The notes under the pieces: generated by a model
What the model saw: only the letters and a program-made list of their open reading frames with translations
What the model was told of the DNA's origin: nothing
Databases searched by the model: none
Shown: positions 29,024-38,126 of the stretch, piece by piece
How positions within the stretch are numbered: position 1 is the first letter of the stretch
Layout: the number at the start of each line of letters is the position of its first letter
Program-made: the position numbers and the translations under genes
Source of the DNA: Hydrogenophaga sp. IBVHS2
Lineage (GTDB): Bacteria; Pseudomonadota; Gammaproteobacteria; Burkholderiales; Burkholderiaceae_C
Reading direction: 5' to 3'
Assembly: GCF_002127215.1 (NCBI RefSeq)
Contig: NZ_NFUT01000002.1
Location: 62,001-126,000, forward strand
Length of the DNA stretch: 64,000 bases

Positions 29024-29944
29024 ATGGAATCGACCGCGCTGCTGCTGGCAGCCACCTTCAACGCCGGCACCGTGCTGGCGATTGCCGCACTCGGCCTGCT
29101 CATCAACGAGAAGGCCGGCATCGTCAACCTGGGGGCCGAGGGCATGATGCTGTGCGCCGCCCTAGCGGGTTTCGCCACCGTCGTCCACACCGGCAGCACC
29201 GCGCTGGGCTTCGTGGCCGGCATGGGCGCGGGCGCGCTGCTGGCGGCCCTCTTCGGGGTGCTGGTGATCTGGCTCAACACCAACCAGTACGCCACCGGCC
29301 TGGCGCTCAGCCTGTTCGGGGCCGGCTTCTCCGCATTCGCCGGCACCAGCTATGTGCAGCACAAGCTGCCCGAGCAGGTGGTGTTCGCCATTCCGGTGCT
29401 CTCCGACATTCCCTTTTTCGGTGCGGCGCTGTTCCGCCACCATCCGACGGTGTACGCCGCCGTGGCCCTGGCGCTGGGGCTGATCTGGTTCCTGTACCGC
29501 TCGCGCGCCGGTCTGGTGCTGCGCAGCGTGGGCGAGAGCCCCGAGTCGGCCCATGCGCTGGGCTATCCGGTGCGCCGCATCCGCCTGCTGGCGGTGGTGG
29601 CCGGCGGCGCCCTGTGCGGTCTGGCGGGGGCCTATGTGTCCACCGTGTACACCCCGCTGTGGGTGGAGGGCATGATCGCCGGCAAGGGCTGGATCGCCCT
29701 GGCCCTGACCACCTTTGCCACCTGGCGGCCGGCACGTGTCTTGCTGGGTGCCTACCTGTTCGGCGGCGTCACCATGCTGCAGTTCCACCTGCAGGGCATG
29801 GGCGTGCAGCTGCCGAGCCAGTTCCTGACCATGCTGCCCTACCTGGCCACCATCGTGGTGCTGGTGCTGATCTCCCGCAATCCGACCTGGATCCGGGTGA
29901 ACATGCCCGGCTCGCTCGGGAAGCCGTTCCACCCCGGGACATAA
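29024..29944 (+). CDS. Nucleoside/BMP-type ABC transporter permease 2
   Basis: A 306-residue inner-membrane permease (NupC/YufQ type) with eight to nine membrane helices. Signature segments are LINEKAGIVNLGAEGMMLCAAL near the N-terminus and SVGESPESAHALGYPVRRIR in the cytoplasmic coupling loop. It starts two bases after permease 1 and is the second half of the transmembrane channel. The C-terminus is NMPGSLGKPFHPGT. Confidence 0.93.
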   Translation: MESTALLLAATFNAGTVLAIAALGLLINEKAGIVNLGAEGMMLCAALAGFATVVHTGSTALGFVAGMGAGALLAALFGVLVIWLNTNQYATGLALSLFGAGFSAFAGTSYVQHKLPEQVVFAIPVLSDIPFFGAALFRHHPTVYAAVALALGLIWFLYRSRAGLVLRSVGESPESAHALGYPVRRIRLLAVVAGGALCGLAGAYVSTVYTPLWVEGMIAGKGWIALALTTFATWRPARVLLGAYLFGGVTMLQFHLQGMGVQLPSQFLTMLPYLATIVVLVLISRNPTWIRVNMPGSLGKPFHPGT

Positions 29945-29998
29945 TTCCGGGTTTCACACCCCGTCCGGTATCCAACCCTCCATCCGCAAGGCCCCTCC

Positions 29999-31144
29999 AT
30001 GACCGACCTGAGCAAACGATCCCTGATCAAAGCCGCCGCGCTGACCGCGCTGGCCAGCGCAGCCCTGATCGGCTGCGGCAAGAAGGAAGAAGCCGCTGCC
30101 CCTGCGCCGGCGCCCGCCGCGGCCCCCGCTCCGGCCAAGCCCGAGCCGCTGAAGATCGCCTTCGCCTACGTCGGCCCGGTGGGCGACGGCGGCTGGACCT
30201 TCGCCCACGACAACGGCCGCAAGGCCATCGAGGCCGAGTTCGGCGACAAGGTGTCCACCAGCTTCGTCGAGAGCGTGCCCGAGAGCGCCGACGCCGAGCG
30301 CGTCATCCGCGACATGGCCGCCCAGGGCAACAAGCTGATCTTCGGCACCACCTTCGGCTACATGGAGCCCATGCTCAAGGTCGCGCCCGACTTCAAGGAC
30401 GTGAAGTTCGAGCACGCCACCGGCTACAAGACCGCCGAGAACATGCGCACCTACGACAGCCGCACCTACGAAGGCGCCTACATGGCCGGCGTGATCGCGG
30501 GCAAGATGACCAAGACCAACACCCTGGGTGTGGTCGGCTCGATCCCGATCCCCGAGGTGATCCGCAACATCAACAGCTTCACGCTGGGCGCGCAGTCCGT
30601 GAACCCCAAGGTCAAGACCCGCGTGGTCTGGGTGGGTGACTGGTTCAACCCGCCGAAGGAAACCGAAGCCGCCACCGCCCTGATCAACGGCGGCGCCGAC
30701 GTGCTGATGCAGAACACCGACTCCTCGGCCGTGCTGCAGACCGCCGAGAAGATGGGCAAGCGCGCCTTCGGCTGGGATTCCGACATGACCGCCTACGGCC
30801 CCAAGGCCCACCTGGGTTCGGCCGTGATCAACTGGGGCCCGTACTACGTCAAGGCCGTCAAGGACGCGCTGGAAGGCACCTGGACCACCGGCGGCGTCTG
30901 GTGGGGCCACAAGGAAGGCGCCATCGACATGGTGTCGGTTGCCGAGGACGTGCCGGCCGACATCAAGGCCAAGGTCGACACCATCAAGGCCGGCCTGAAG
31001 GACGGCAGCTTCCACCCCTGGACCGGCCCCATCGTCGGTCAGGACGGCAAGGAAGTTTTGCCCAAGGGCGCCAAGGCCGATGACGCCTTCCTGGGCGGCA
31101 TCAAGTTCTATGTGAAGGGCGTCGAGGGCAAGGTCCCGAACTGA
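29999..31144 (+). CDS. BMP-family nucleoside-binding lipoprotein
   Basis: A 381-residue periplasmic substrate-binding lipoprotein of the BMP/Med family. A twin-basic N-terminus (LSKRSLIKAAALTALASAAL) leads to the lipobox LIGC, so Cys 22 is lipidated. An Ala/Pro spacer follows, then the two-lobed binding domain with AYVGPVGDGGWTFAHDNGR, FGTTFGYMEPM, EGAYMAGVIAGKMT and MQNTDSSAVLQTAEK. It is the capture component of the preceding importer and ends the operon at a strong terminator. The following guanine deaminase supports purine as cargo. Confidence 0.94.
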   Translation: MTDLSKRSLIKAAALTALASAALIGCGKKEEAAAPAPAPAAAPAPAKPEPLKIAFAYVGPVGDGGWTFAHDNGRKAIEAEFGDKVSTSFVESVPESADAERVIRDMAAQGNKLIFGTTFGYMEPMLKVAPDFKDVKFEHATGYKTAENMRTYDSRTYEGAYMAGVIAGKMTKTNTLGVVGSIPIPEVIRNINSFTLGAQSVNPKVKTRVVWVGDWFNPPKETEAATALINGGADVLMQNTDSSAVLQTAEKMGKRAFGWDSDMTAYGPKAHLGSAVINWGPYYVKAVKDALEGTWTTGGVWWGHKEGAIDMVSVAEDVPADIKAKVDTIKAGLKDGSFHPWTGPIVGQDGKEVLPKGAKADDAFLGGIKFYVKGVEGKVPN

Positions 31145-31163
31145 TCCCCCCTCGCGCCGTGCC

Positions 31164-31193
31164 AGGGCTGCCCTCGGGCAGCCCTTTGTTTTT
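31164..31193 (+). terminator. Rho-independent terminator of the ABC importer operon
   Basis: Inverted repeat AGGGCTGCC / GGCAGCCCT closed by a 4-base loop, followed by TTTGTTTTT. It lies 20 bases after the BMP lipoprotein stop and before guaD, so guaD probably needs read-through or its own promoter. Confidence 0.9.
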
Positions 31194-31205
31194 GGGCTCC
31201 CCTGA

Positions 31206-32501
31206 ATGCATCATCCGACCATGCACGCGTACCGCGCCTCCCTGCTGCGCTTCGACGACCACGGCCAGCCGCTGTTCGATACCGACGGCCTGCTGGTGGT
31301 CGGCCCGGGGCCGCAAGGCTGGAATGTGGTGATCGATGCCGGCGGCCATGCGGACGTGTCGCGCCGCCATCCCGATGTGCCGGTCACGCACTGGCCCGGC
31401 CGCCTGATCGCACCGGGCTTCATCGACCTGCACCTGCACTACCCGCAGACCGACGTCATCGGCTCGCCGGCCGACGGCCTGCTGCCCTGGCTGGAGCGTT
31501 ACACCTTTCCGCACGAGGCCCGGTTTGCCGATCCGGCCCATGCGGCCGAGGTCGCCACCTTCTTCTTCGACGAGCTGCAGCGCCACGGTGTCACCACCGC
31601 GCTGACCTTCGCCACCTCCCATGTGGCCTCGGTGGACGCCGCCATGGCCGAGGCACGGCGGCGCGGCCTGCGCTTCATCACCGGCAAGGTGCTGCAGGAC
31701 CGGCACAGCCCCGACGGCGTGCGCGATGCCACCGAACAGAGCCTGATCGACACCGAAGCCCTGATCCGCCGCTGGCACGGTGTGGATCGCCTGGGCTACG
31801 CCATCACGCCCCGCTTCGCGCCCACCAGCACCGACGCCCAGCTGCAAGGTGCGGGCGAGCTGGCCGCGCGCCATCCGGACGTGTGGGTGCAGTCCCATGT
31901 GGCCGAGAACCGCGACGAGGTGCGCTGGGTGGCCGAGCTCTATCCCCGGGCCCGCAGCTACCTGGAGGTGTATGGCGGCTTCGGCCTGCTGCGCGAGCGG
32001 GCGGTGTATGCGCACTGCATCCACCTCGATGCGGTCGATCGCGCGCTGATGGCCGCCACCGGCACGGCTGCGGCGGCCAGCCCCACCAGCAACCTGTTCC
32101 TGGGCAGCGGTTTCTTCGACTTTGCGGCCGCCCGCGCCGCCGGCATGCGGCACGGCCTGGCCAGCGATGTGGGGGGCGGCACCAGCTTCTCGCCGTTCCA
32201 CACCATGCTGGCGGCCTACACCGTGGCGCGCGAGGGCCAGACCAAACCCGGCGAGAGCCTGGCGCCCTCGCACCTGTGGTGGCTGCACACGGCGGGGGCC
32301 GCGCAGGCCCTGGGCCTGCAGGGTATCGTGGGCAATCTGATGCCCGGGTGTGAGGCCGACTTCGTGGTGCTGAACCCGCAGGCCACGCCGTTGCTGGCCC
32401 GCCGGGCAGCGCAGGCCGGCAGCCTAGAGGAGCTGCTGTTTGCGCTCATCGTGTTGGCAGACGAACGGGCGGTGGAGCGGGTCGTTCCCGCAGCGCACTG
32501 A
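31206..32501 (+). CDS. guaD: Guanine deaminase
   Basis: Amidohydrolase that converts guanine to xanthine and ammonia. The 431-residue form has metal-binding H76 and H78 in FIDLHLHYPQ, the family motif PWLERYTFPHEARF, a later metal His in VQSHVAENRDEV, His in YAHCIHLD, and Asp in LASDVGGGTSFSPFHTM. The length is usual for GuaD. An alternative ATG at 31221 would remove five residues; neither has a clear ribosome site. It lies directly behind the nucleoside importer, making a purine scavenging unit. Confidence 0.93.
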   Translation: MHHPTMHAYRASLLRFDDHGQPLFDTDGLLVVGPGPQGWNVVIDAGGHADVSRRHPDVPVTHWPGRLIAPGFIDLHLHYPQTDVIGSPADGLLPWLERYTFPHEARFADPAHAAEVATFFFDELQRHGVTTALTFATSHVASVDAAMAEARRRGLRFITGKVLQDRHSPDGVRDATEQSLIDTEALIRRWHGVDRLGYAITPRFAPTSTDAQLQGAGELAARHPDVWVQSHVAENRDEVRWVAELYPRARSYLEVYGGFGLLRERAVYAHCIHLDAVDRALMAATGTAAAASPTSNLFLGSGFFDFAAARAAGMRHGLASDVGGGTSFSPFHTMLAAYTVAREGQTKPGESLAPSHLWWLHTAGAAQALGLQGIVGNLMPGCEADFVVLNPQATPLLARRAAQAGSLEELLFALIVLADERAVERVVPAAH

Positions 32502-32610
32502 CGGCGCATTCCCGTCGACGAGCGCCCGGAACCAGGATCCGGGCCGCGTCACACACCAGCATCTCGTCTCAGCGGGGGAGCTGCCGGTGTCGCTTCAAGT
32601 CACGTAACGC

Positions 32611-33063
32611 ATGGATGCCCTGTGGTCTGCCCTGGCCCACGAGCTTCCTTCTGTCGAAGCCATCACCTACCACGAGCCCACCGACGACTGTCCGCCGTCC
32701 TGGGCCGTGGGGTTCGAGGGCGGAGACATCCTGCTGGTCGATGCCCTGCCCGACCCCGAGCGGCTGGTGTTCAGCATGACCCTGGGCGAGGTGCCCCCCG
32801 ACCAGCGGCTCCTCATGTACGAGACCGTGCTGCGGGTCAATGCCTGGCTCGCCACCCAGGACGATGTGGTGTGCGGCATCGTGCTCAGCGGCTCGCAGAT
32901 CGTGCTCAGGGGCCAGCAACGCGTGGCAGAACTGGATCTGCAGGCCCTGCGCCGGACGGTCCTCGACATTCAGGGTGCCGCCCATGCATGGTGGTACTTT
33001 TTGCAGACGCGCGAACTTGGTGTGGAAGAGGTGGTGCTCGATGCCCACTTTGCGCGCGCCTGA
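32611..33063 (+). CDS. Type III secretion chaperone-like (CesT-fold) protein, second copy
   Basis: A 150-residue acidic protein with the same predicted helix-strand order as the 11536-11997 gene. It shows GDILLVDALPDPERLVFSMTLGEVP, then LLMYETVLRVNAW, CGIVLSGSQIVLRG and a C-terminal helix LRRTVLDIQGAAHAWWYFL. This matches the CesT/SycE chaperone layout, although sequence identity between the two copies looks low. No secretion-system genes are near. A 64-residue gene with a good ribosome site follows 32 bases later and could be its client, which is inference. Confidence 0.55.
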   Translation: MDALWSALAHELPSVEAITYHEPTDDCPPSWAVGFEGGDILLVDALPDPERLVFSMTLGEVPPDQRLLMYETVLRVNAWLATQDDVVCGIVLSGSQIVLRGQQRVAELDLQALRRTVLDIQGAAHAWWYFLQTRELGVEEVVLDAHFARA

Positions 33064-33095
33064 CCCGCCCTTGTCGTTCATCCCAGGAGCTCCGC

Positions 33096-33290
33096 ATGCG
33101 CATTTCGTTGTCGCACCTCGACCTCAGAGCCTTCGCACCGCCGGATGGCACCCGCGGACTGGCGCCTGCCGAACGCGTGCTGTTCGAGCGCAAGCCCGGC
33201 GTCGCTGCCCACCTTCGGTCTGCCATGGCCGAGCACCGCCAGCAGATGCGGGCCAGCGCGTCCCTGGTCCGCCAGGCCCGATTTCCCTGA
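33096..33290 (+). CDS. Small protein of unknown function downstream of chaperone-like gene
   Basis: A 64-residue basic protein, MRISLSHLDLRAFAPPDG at its start and a helical Arg/Gln/Ala-rich second half. I do not recognise a family. The AGGAG ribosome site five bases before the ATG, and its position 32 bases after the chaperone-like gene on the same strand, support it as a real gene. Small unstructured clients or anchors next to CesT-type chaperones are common. It has no signal peptide or membrane segment. Confidence 0.55.
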   Translation: MRISLSHLDLRAFAPPDGTRGLAPAERVLFERKPGVAAHLRSAMAEHRQQMRASASLVRQARFP

Positions 33291-33296
33291 TCGGGG

Positions 33297-34301
33297 TCAC
33301 TGGTAGCTCAGTGCCTTGGCCTTGCCCCAGAACACCTTGTACATGAAGGCGGTGTACAGAATGATCACCGGCAGGGTGATGGCCACCCCCACGAAGATCA
33401 CGTTGAGCGAAGCCGTGCCGATGGCGGCCTGCCACACCGTCATGCGGCCGATGACGATGTCCGGATAAATGCTGTAGGACAGGCCGAAGAAGGCCAGCAC
33501 GAAGATCAGCACCGTGGCGGCAAACACCACCCAGCCGTAACCGGCCTTCACCACCTCCGGGCGGGTCACCACCCAGCGCACGGCAAAGAAGGCCACGGCG
33601 CACATCAGCGGCACCGGCAGGAGCGCAAACACCATCGGGAAGCTGAACCACTTGGTCACCACCGCCGGGTTCACCAGCGGCGTGGCCGCCGAGATGCCCA
33701 CCAGCGCTGCGCCCATGGGCCACAGCACCCGCCGTGCCCAGAACACCGAGCGCACCTGCAGCTCGCCTTCCGTCTTCATGATCAGCCAGCCGGCGCCCAG
33801 CAGGGTATAGGCCGCCGGCAGCGTGATGGCGATGCCCAGGCTGAAGGCCAGGCCCAGCGGGCCGGGATCGAAGCCGGTGATGTAGCTGCCCAGCATCCAG
33901 CCTTGCGACGCGCTGGCGAGCAGCGAGCCGGCGAAGAAGGCCTTGTTCCAGAACGCCTTGTACTGCAGGGGGGCCTTCACCCGGAAGTCGAAGGCCACAC
34001 CGCGCAGGATCAGGCCGATCAGCATGATGGCCACCGGCAGGTAGAGGGCCTGCAGCACCAGGCCGTGGGCATGCGGAAAGGCCACCAGCAGCACGCCCAC
34101 ACCCAGCACCAGCCAGGTCTCGTTGGCATCCCAGAACGGGCCGATGCTCGAGATCATGGTGTCCTTCTGGGCGTCGTCGGCCAGGGGCAGCAGCAGGCCC
34201 ACCCCCAGGTCGTAGCCGTCGAGCACCACATAGGCCAGCAGGGCCAGCCCCATCACGGCCAGGAAGATCAGCGGCAGCAGTTCGGGCCAGGCCATGGTCA
34301 C
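33297..34301 (-). CDS. cioB: Cyanide-insensitive quinol oxidase (bd-type) subunit II
   Basis: A 334-residue inner-membrane subunit with eight to nine membrane helices and the CydB family start (LLPLIFLAVMGLALLAYVVLDGYDLGVGLL). It pairs with subunit I to hold the quinol oxidase complex that reduces O2 to water without proton pumping. Its start overlaps the cioA stop by four bases. The GYDLGVG motif and length are typical. No small CydX-like gene is apparent after it; the next gene downstream is on the other strand. Confidence 0.92.
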   Translation of the reverse strand: MTMAWPELLPLIFLAVMGLALLAYVVLDGYDLGVGLLLPLADDAQKDTMISSIGPFWDANETWLVLGVGVLLVAFPHAHGLVLQALYLPVAIMLIGLILRGVAFDFRVKAPLQYKAFWNKAFFAGSLLASASQGWMLGSYITGFDPGPLGLAFSLGIAITLPAAYTLLGAGWLIMKTEGELQVRSVFWARRVLWPMGAALVGISAATPLVNPAVVTKWFSFPMVFALLPVPLMCAVAFFAVRWVVTRPEVVKAGYGWVVFAATVLIFVLAFFGLSYSIYPDIVIGRMTVWQAAIGTASLNVIFVGVAITLPVIILYTAFMYKVFWGKAKALSYQ

Positions 34302-35656
34302 ACCCCCGCCTTGCCGAGGTCGGCGCCGGTCACCGGCACCGGTGCGTGCTTCACCGGGTTCTCGGCCATGTACTTGAGCACGCCGATGTAGGTCACCAGC
34401 AGCAGGCCATAGACCACGATGTAGGCCGTCAGGGTGAGCGCGATCATCGGCGGCGGCACGCTGGTGGCCACCTCGCTGGTGCGCAGGGCGCCGTAGACGA
34501 CATAGGGCTGGCGTCCGATCTCGGTCACATACCAGCCGGCCAGCGTGGCCACCCAGCCCGAGAAGGTCATGCCGGCCAGGCTCCAGAGCACCGGGCGGGG
34601 CAGCTTCACCTGCGCTTCACGGCGGCCCTTCCAGAGCTGCCAGGCGGCCGCCGCAGCCACCAGCATCATGAGCGTGCCCACGCCCACCATCACGCGGAAG
34701 CCCCAGAACACCGGGCCCACCGGCGGTGCGGAATCACCGAACTCGTTGATGCCCTTGATCTCGCCATTGAGGTCGTGGGTCAGGATCAGGCTGGCCAGCT
34801 TGGGGATCTTGATGGCGTAGTGGGTGGTGCCTTCCTCGCTGTCGGGGATGCCGAACAGGGTCAGCGGGGCGCCGCGTTCGGTCTCCCAGATGCCTTCCAT
34901 GGCGGCCACCTTGGCCGGCTGGTGTTCCAGCGTGTTGAGGCCGTGCATGTCACCGGCCAGGAACTGCAGCGGCATGGCCACCACGGCCACGGTGATGGCC
35001 GCGCGCATGGCCTTGTGCGTGCCCCGCGTGGCGCTGCCCTTGAGCAGCTGCCAGGCACACAGGCCGGCGATCAGGAACGAGGCGGTCAGCGTGGAGGCCA
35101 GCAGCTTGTGGGTGAAGCGGTACGGGAACGACGGGTTGAAGATCACGGCCAGCCAGTCGGTGGGCAGGAACTCGCCGTTGACGATCTCGTAGCCGGCGGG
35201 TGTCTGCATCCACGAGTTGAGGCTCAGGATCCAGAACGCCGACATGGTGGTGCCGAAGGCCACCAGGAAGGTGGCGATCAGGTGCACCCGTTCGCTCACC
35301 CGGCCACGCCCGAACAGCATGATGCCCAGGAAGCTGGCCTCCAGGAAGAACGCGGTCAGCACCTCGTAGCCCAGCAGGGGGCCGGCGATGTTGCCGGTCT
35401 TCTCCATGAAGCCCGGCCAGTTGGTGCCGAACTGGAAGCTCATGACGATGCCCGAGACCACACCCAGGGCGAAGGTGAGTGCGAACACCTTGGTCCAGAA
35501 GTAATAGGCCTCTTCCCAGGCCGGGTCGCGCGTCTGCACGAAGCGCAGGCGGAAGAACAGCAGGAACCAGCACAGCGCGATGGTGATGGTCGGGAACAGG
35601 ATGTGGAAACTGATGTTGGCCGCGAACTGCATGCGCGACAGGATGAGGGCGTCCAT
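34298..35656 (-). CDS. cioA: Cyanide-insensitive quinol oxidase (bd-type) subunit I
   Basis: A 452-residue CydA-family subunit carrying the hemes. His 18 in FAANISFHILFPTITIAL corresponds to the heme ligand of E. coli CydA, and GWYVTEIGRQPYVVYG is the conserved quinol-side motif. At 452 residues it has the short Q-loop of the CIO/CioA branch rather than the long loop of E. coli CydA. CIO enzymes tolerate cyanide and often sulfide, which would suit a sulfide oxidiser. It lies 27 bases after a MarR/GbsR-type regulator on the same strand. Confidence 0.92.
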   Translation of the reverse strand: MDALILSRMQFAANISFHILFPTITIALCWFLLFFRLRFVQTRDPAWEEAYYFWTKVFALTFALGVVSGIVMSFQFGTNWPGFMEKTGNIAGPLLGYEVLTAFFLEASFLGIMLFGRGRVSERVHLIATFLVAFGTTMSAFWILSLNSWMQTPAGYEIVNGEFLPTDWLAVIFNPSFPYRFTHKLLASTLTASFLIAGLCAWQLLKGSATRGTHKAMRAAITVAVVAMPLQFLAGDMHGLNTLEHQPAKVAAMEGIWETERGAPLTLFGIPDSEEGTTHYAIKIPKLASLILTHDLNGEIKGINEFGDSAPPVGPVFWGFRVMVGVGTLMMLVAAAAAWQLWKGRREAQVKLPRPVLWSLAGMTFSGWVATLAGWYVTEIGRQPYVVYGALRTSEVATSVPPPMIALTLTAYIVVYGLLLVTYIGVLKYMAENPVKHAPVPVTGADLGKAGV

Positions 35657-35683
35657 GGCGGGGCTCCGGGGGCAGTGAAACGT

Positions 35684-36268
35684 TCAGGCGGCGGCGGGCG
35701 GGTTCTGGCGCGACGATCGACCGGTCAGGCGGTCCTTGAGTTCGAGCACGCGCGTCACCGTGGCGCCCATGCCCATGAGCTGCAGGGCGGTCTCGGGGGC
35801 CAGCTTCTGCACATCGTCGAACCAGGTCATGAGGCGGTCGATCAGGTCGTGCATTTCACGCATGCGGTTCTGGGCATGCTGCTCGGCCTCGGTCTTGGGG
35901 GTTTCCAGCAGGGCGGTGCGCAGCATGGACAGGGTGGGCTCGATCTCGCGGCGGCGGCGCTCCTCGGCCAGCACGCGGAAGATTTCCCAGACATCGGCCG
36001 GCGCCTCGAAAAACTCACGCCGGTCGCCCGGCTGGTGGCGCAGGCGCACCAGGCGCCAGGCCTGCAGCTCCTTCAGGCCCATGCTGACGTTGGAACGCGA
36101 GAACCCCAGGGTCTCGGCGATCTCGTCGGCGCACAGGGCCTGGGGCGAGATGTAGAGCAGGGCATAGATCTGCCCCACGGTGCGGTTGATGCCCCATTTG
36201 CTGCCCATCTCGCCGAAATGGGCCACGAACTCGCGGTTCAGGGGCGGAAGCTGGTCTTGTAGCGGCAT
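35684..36268 (-). CDS. GbsR/MarR-family transcriptional regulator
   Basis: A 194-residue winged-helix regulator. The N-terminal part has [29 protein letters not shown], followed by the recognition helix region [27 protein letters not shown] and the wing [18 protein letters not shown]. The C-terminal helices are for dimerisation. It precedes cioAB in the same direction and probably controls it and itself; a perfect inverted repeat lies just upstream. The start at 36268 ([10 protein letters not shown]) is preferred; an ATG at 36289 would add seven residues. The effector is not known. Confidence 0.85.
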   Translation of the reverse strand: MPLQDQLPPLNREFVAHFGEMGSKWGINRTVGQIYALLYISPQALCADEIAETLGFSRSNVSMGLKELQAWRLVRLRHQPGDRREFFEAPADVWEIFRVLAEERRRREIEPTLSMLRTALLETPKTEAEQHAQNRMREMHDLIDRLMTWFDDVQKLAPETALQLMGMGATVTRVLELKDRLTGRSSRQNPPAAA

Positions 36269-36291
36269 GGCAAGGATGATACCGGTCATGG

Positions 36292-36321
36292 CTGAATTTT
36301 CAGGAAAAACTGAAAATTCAG
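36292..36321. promoter_or_regulatory. Perfect 12-6-12 inverted repeat, probable operator of GbsR/MarR regulator
   Basis: CTGAATTTTCAG (36292-36303), spacer GAAAAA, then its exact reverse complement CTGAAAATTCAG (36310-36321). Each arm is itself nearly palindromic (CTGAA...TTCAG), so two dimers could bind side by side. It is AT-rich in a GC-rich region and lies 23 bases upstream of the regulator start and 41 bases before dcd, so it could control either gene. Confidence 0.75.
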
Positions 36322-36362
36322 AAGGTTTTGGGTGCTCCGACGCCCCCCTACAATCGCCGCCC

Positions 36363-36929
<567 letters not shown>

Positions 36930-36990
36930 GTCGCCGGGGCTTGACCTGCGTCAAGCCGCCCGGGGCGGCCCGGGCCTAGCATGCCGGCCC

Positions 36991-38085
36991 ATGTCGATGC
37001 TGCCCCCGCTCCTGCCGCCCACCGTCCCCCTCGACCAGCCGCTGCCGCACCGCAAGGTGATCCGGGGTTGGCTCACCCCCTGGGCCGATCGCCGCACGCT
37101 CCTGGCCCTGGGCCTGCTGGCCACCGATCTGCTGCTGTATGCCGCCTTCCTGACAGGCACGGTGTGGCTGGAGGCGGCGTGGGCCCGCCTGCTGTGCGGT
37201 CTGGCCCTGGGCTTCATGATCGGGCGGCTGTTCATCATCGGGCACGACGCCTGCCACCAGAGCTTCACACCGCATCGGCGCCTGAACCGCTGGCTCGGCC
37301 GGCTGGCTTTCCTGCCCTCGCTCACCCCCTACAGCCTGTGGGAGGTGGGCCACAACTTGGTCCATCATGGCTACACCAATCTCAAGGGGGTCGATTTCGT
37401 GTGGGCACCGCTCACACGGGCCGAGTTCCTGGCCCTGAGTCCTGCGCGTCGGTGGCTCGAGCGCCTCTACCGCAGCGGCTGGGGGCCGGCGCTGTATTAC
37501 CTGATCGAGATGTGGTGGCTGCGCATGTTCTTCCCCAGCCGTGCGCGGATGGCCACGCGTCGGCGGGAGTTCTGGCTCGACAGCCTGCTGGCCCTGGCCG
37601 CCGGGGTGACATGGGTGGGTGGTCTGGCGGGGGCCGCCCTGGCGCTGGACCGTCCCGTCCTGCCCATGCTGGGCTATGGTTTCGTGGTGCCCTTCCTGTT
37701 CTGGAACGCCATGATCGGTTTCGTGGTGTATGTGCACCACACCCACACCGCCGTGCAATGGCACGACGACAAGACCGCCTGGGCCAGCGCCGCGCCTTTC
37801 GTGTCGACCACGGTGCACCTGGTGTTCCCCTGGCGCATCGGTGCCCTCATGCACCACATCATGGAGCACACGGCGCACCATGTGGACATGAGCATCCCGC
37901 TCTACCGGCTGCCGGGCGCGCAGCAGCTGCTCGAGCAGACCCTGCCCGGCCGGATCGTGGTGCAGCGCTTTTCGTGGCGCTGGTATTTCGAGACCGCCCG
38001 ACGCTGCAAGCTCTACGACTTCGAACAGGCTTGCTGGACGGATTTCAACGGTCAACGCACCGGTTCTGCCCCGATTTCGGTCTGA
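36991..38085 (+). CDS. Membrane fatty acid desaturase
   Basis: A 364-residue di-iron membrane desaturase. The three histidine boxes are HDACH (residues 85-89), HNLVHH (121-126) and HTAHH (near 290), with four predicted membrane helices between them. This pattern is of the acyl-lipid (DesA/omega-6-like) group, which adds a cis double bond to membrane lipid chains, rather than of AlkB hydroxylases. Such enzymes usually adjust membrane fluidity. Position specificity cannot be read from sequence. Confidence 0.88.
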   Translation: MSMLPPLLPPTVPLDQPLPHRKVIRGWLTPWADRRTLLALGLLATDLLLYAAFLTGTVWLEAAWARLLCGLALGFMIGRLFIIGHDACHQSFTPHRRLNRWLGRLAFLPSLTPYSLWEVGHNLVHHGYTNLKGVDFVWAPLTRAEFLALSPARRWLERLYRSGWGPALYYLIEMWWLRMFFPSRARMATRRREFWLDSLLALAAGVTWVGGLAGAALALDRPVLPMLGYGFVVPFLFWNAMIGFVVYVHHTHTAVQWHDDKTAWASAAPFVSTTVHLVFPWRIGALMHHIMEHTAHHVDMSIPLYRLPGAQQLLEQTLPGRIVVQRFSWRWYFETARRCKLYDFEQACWTDFNGQRTGSAPISV

Positions 38086-38126
38086 AAACCCTGCGGTGCG
38101 ACAATACGGGGCTAACTTCGACCGCA

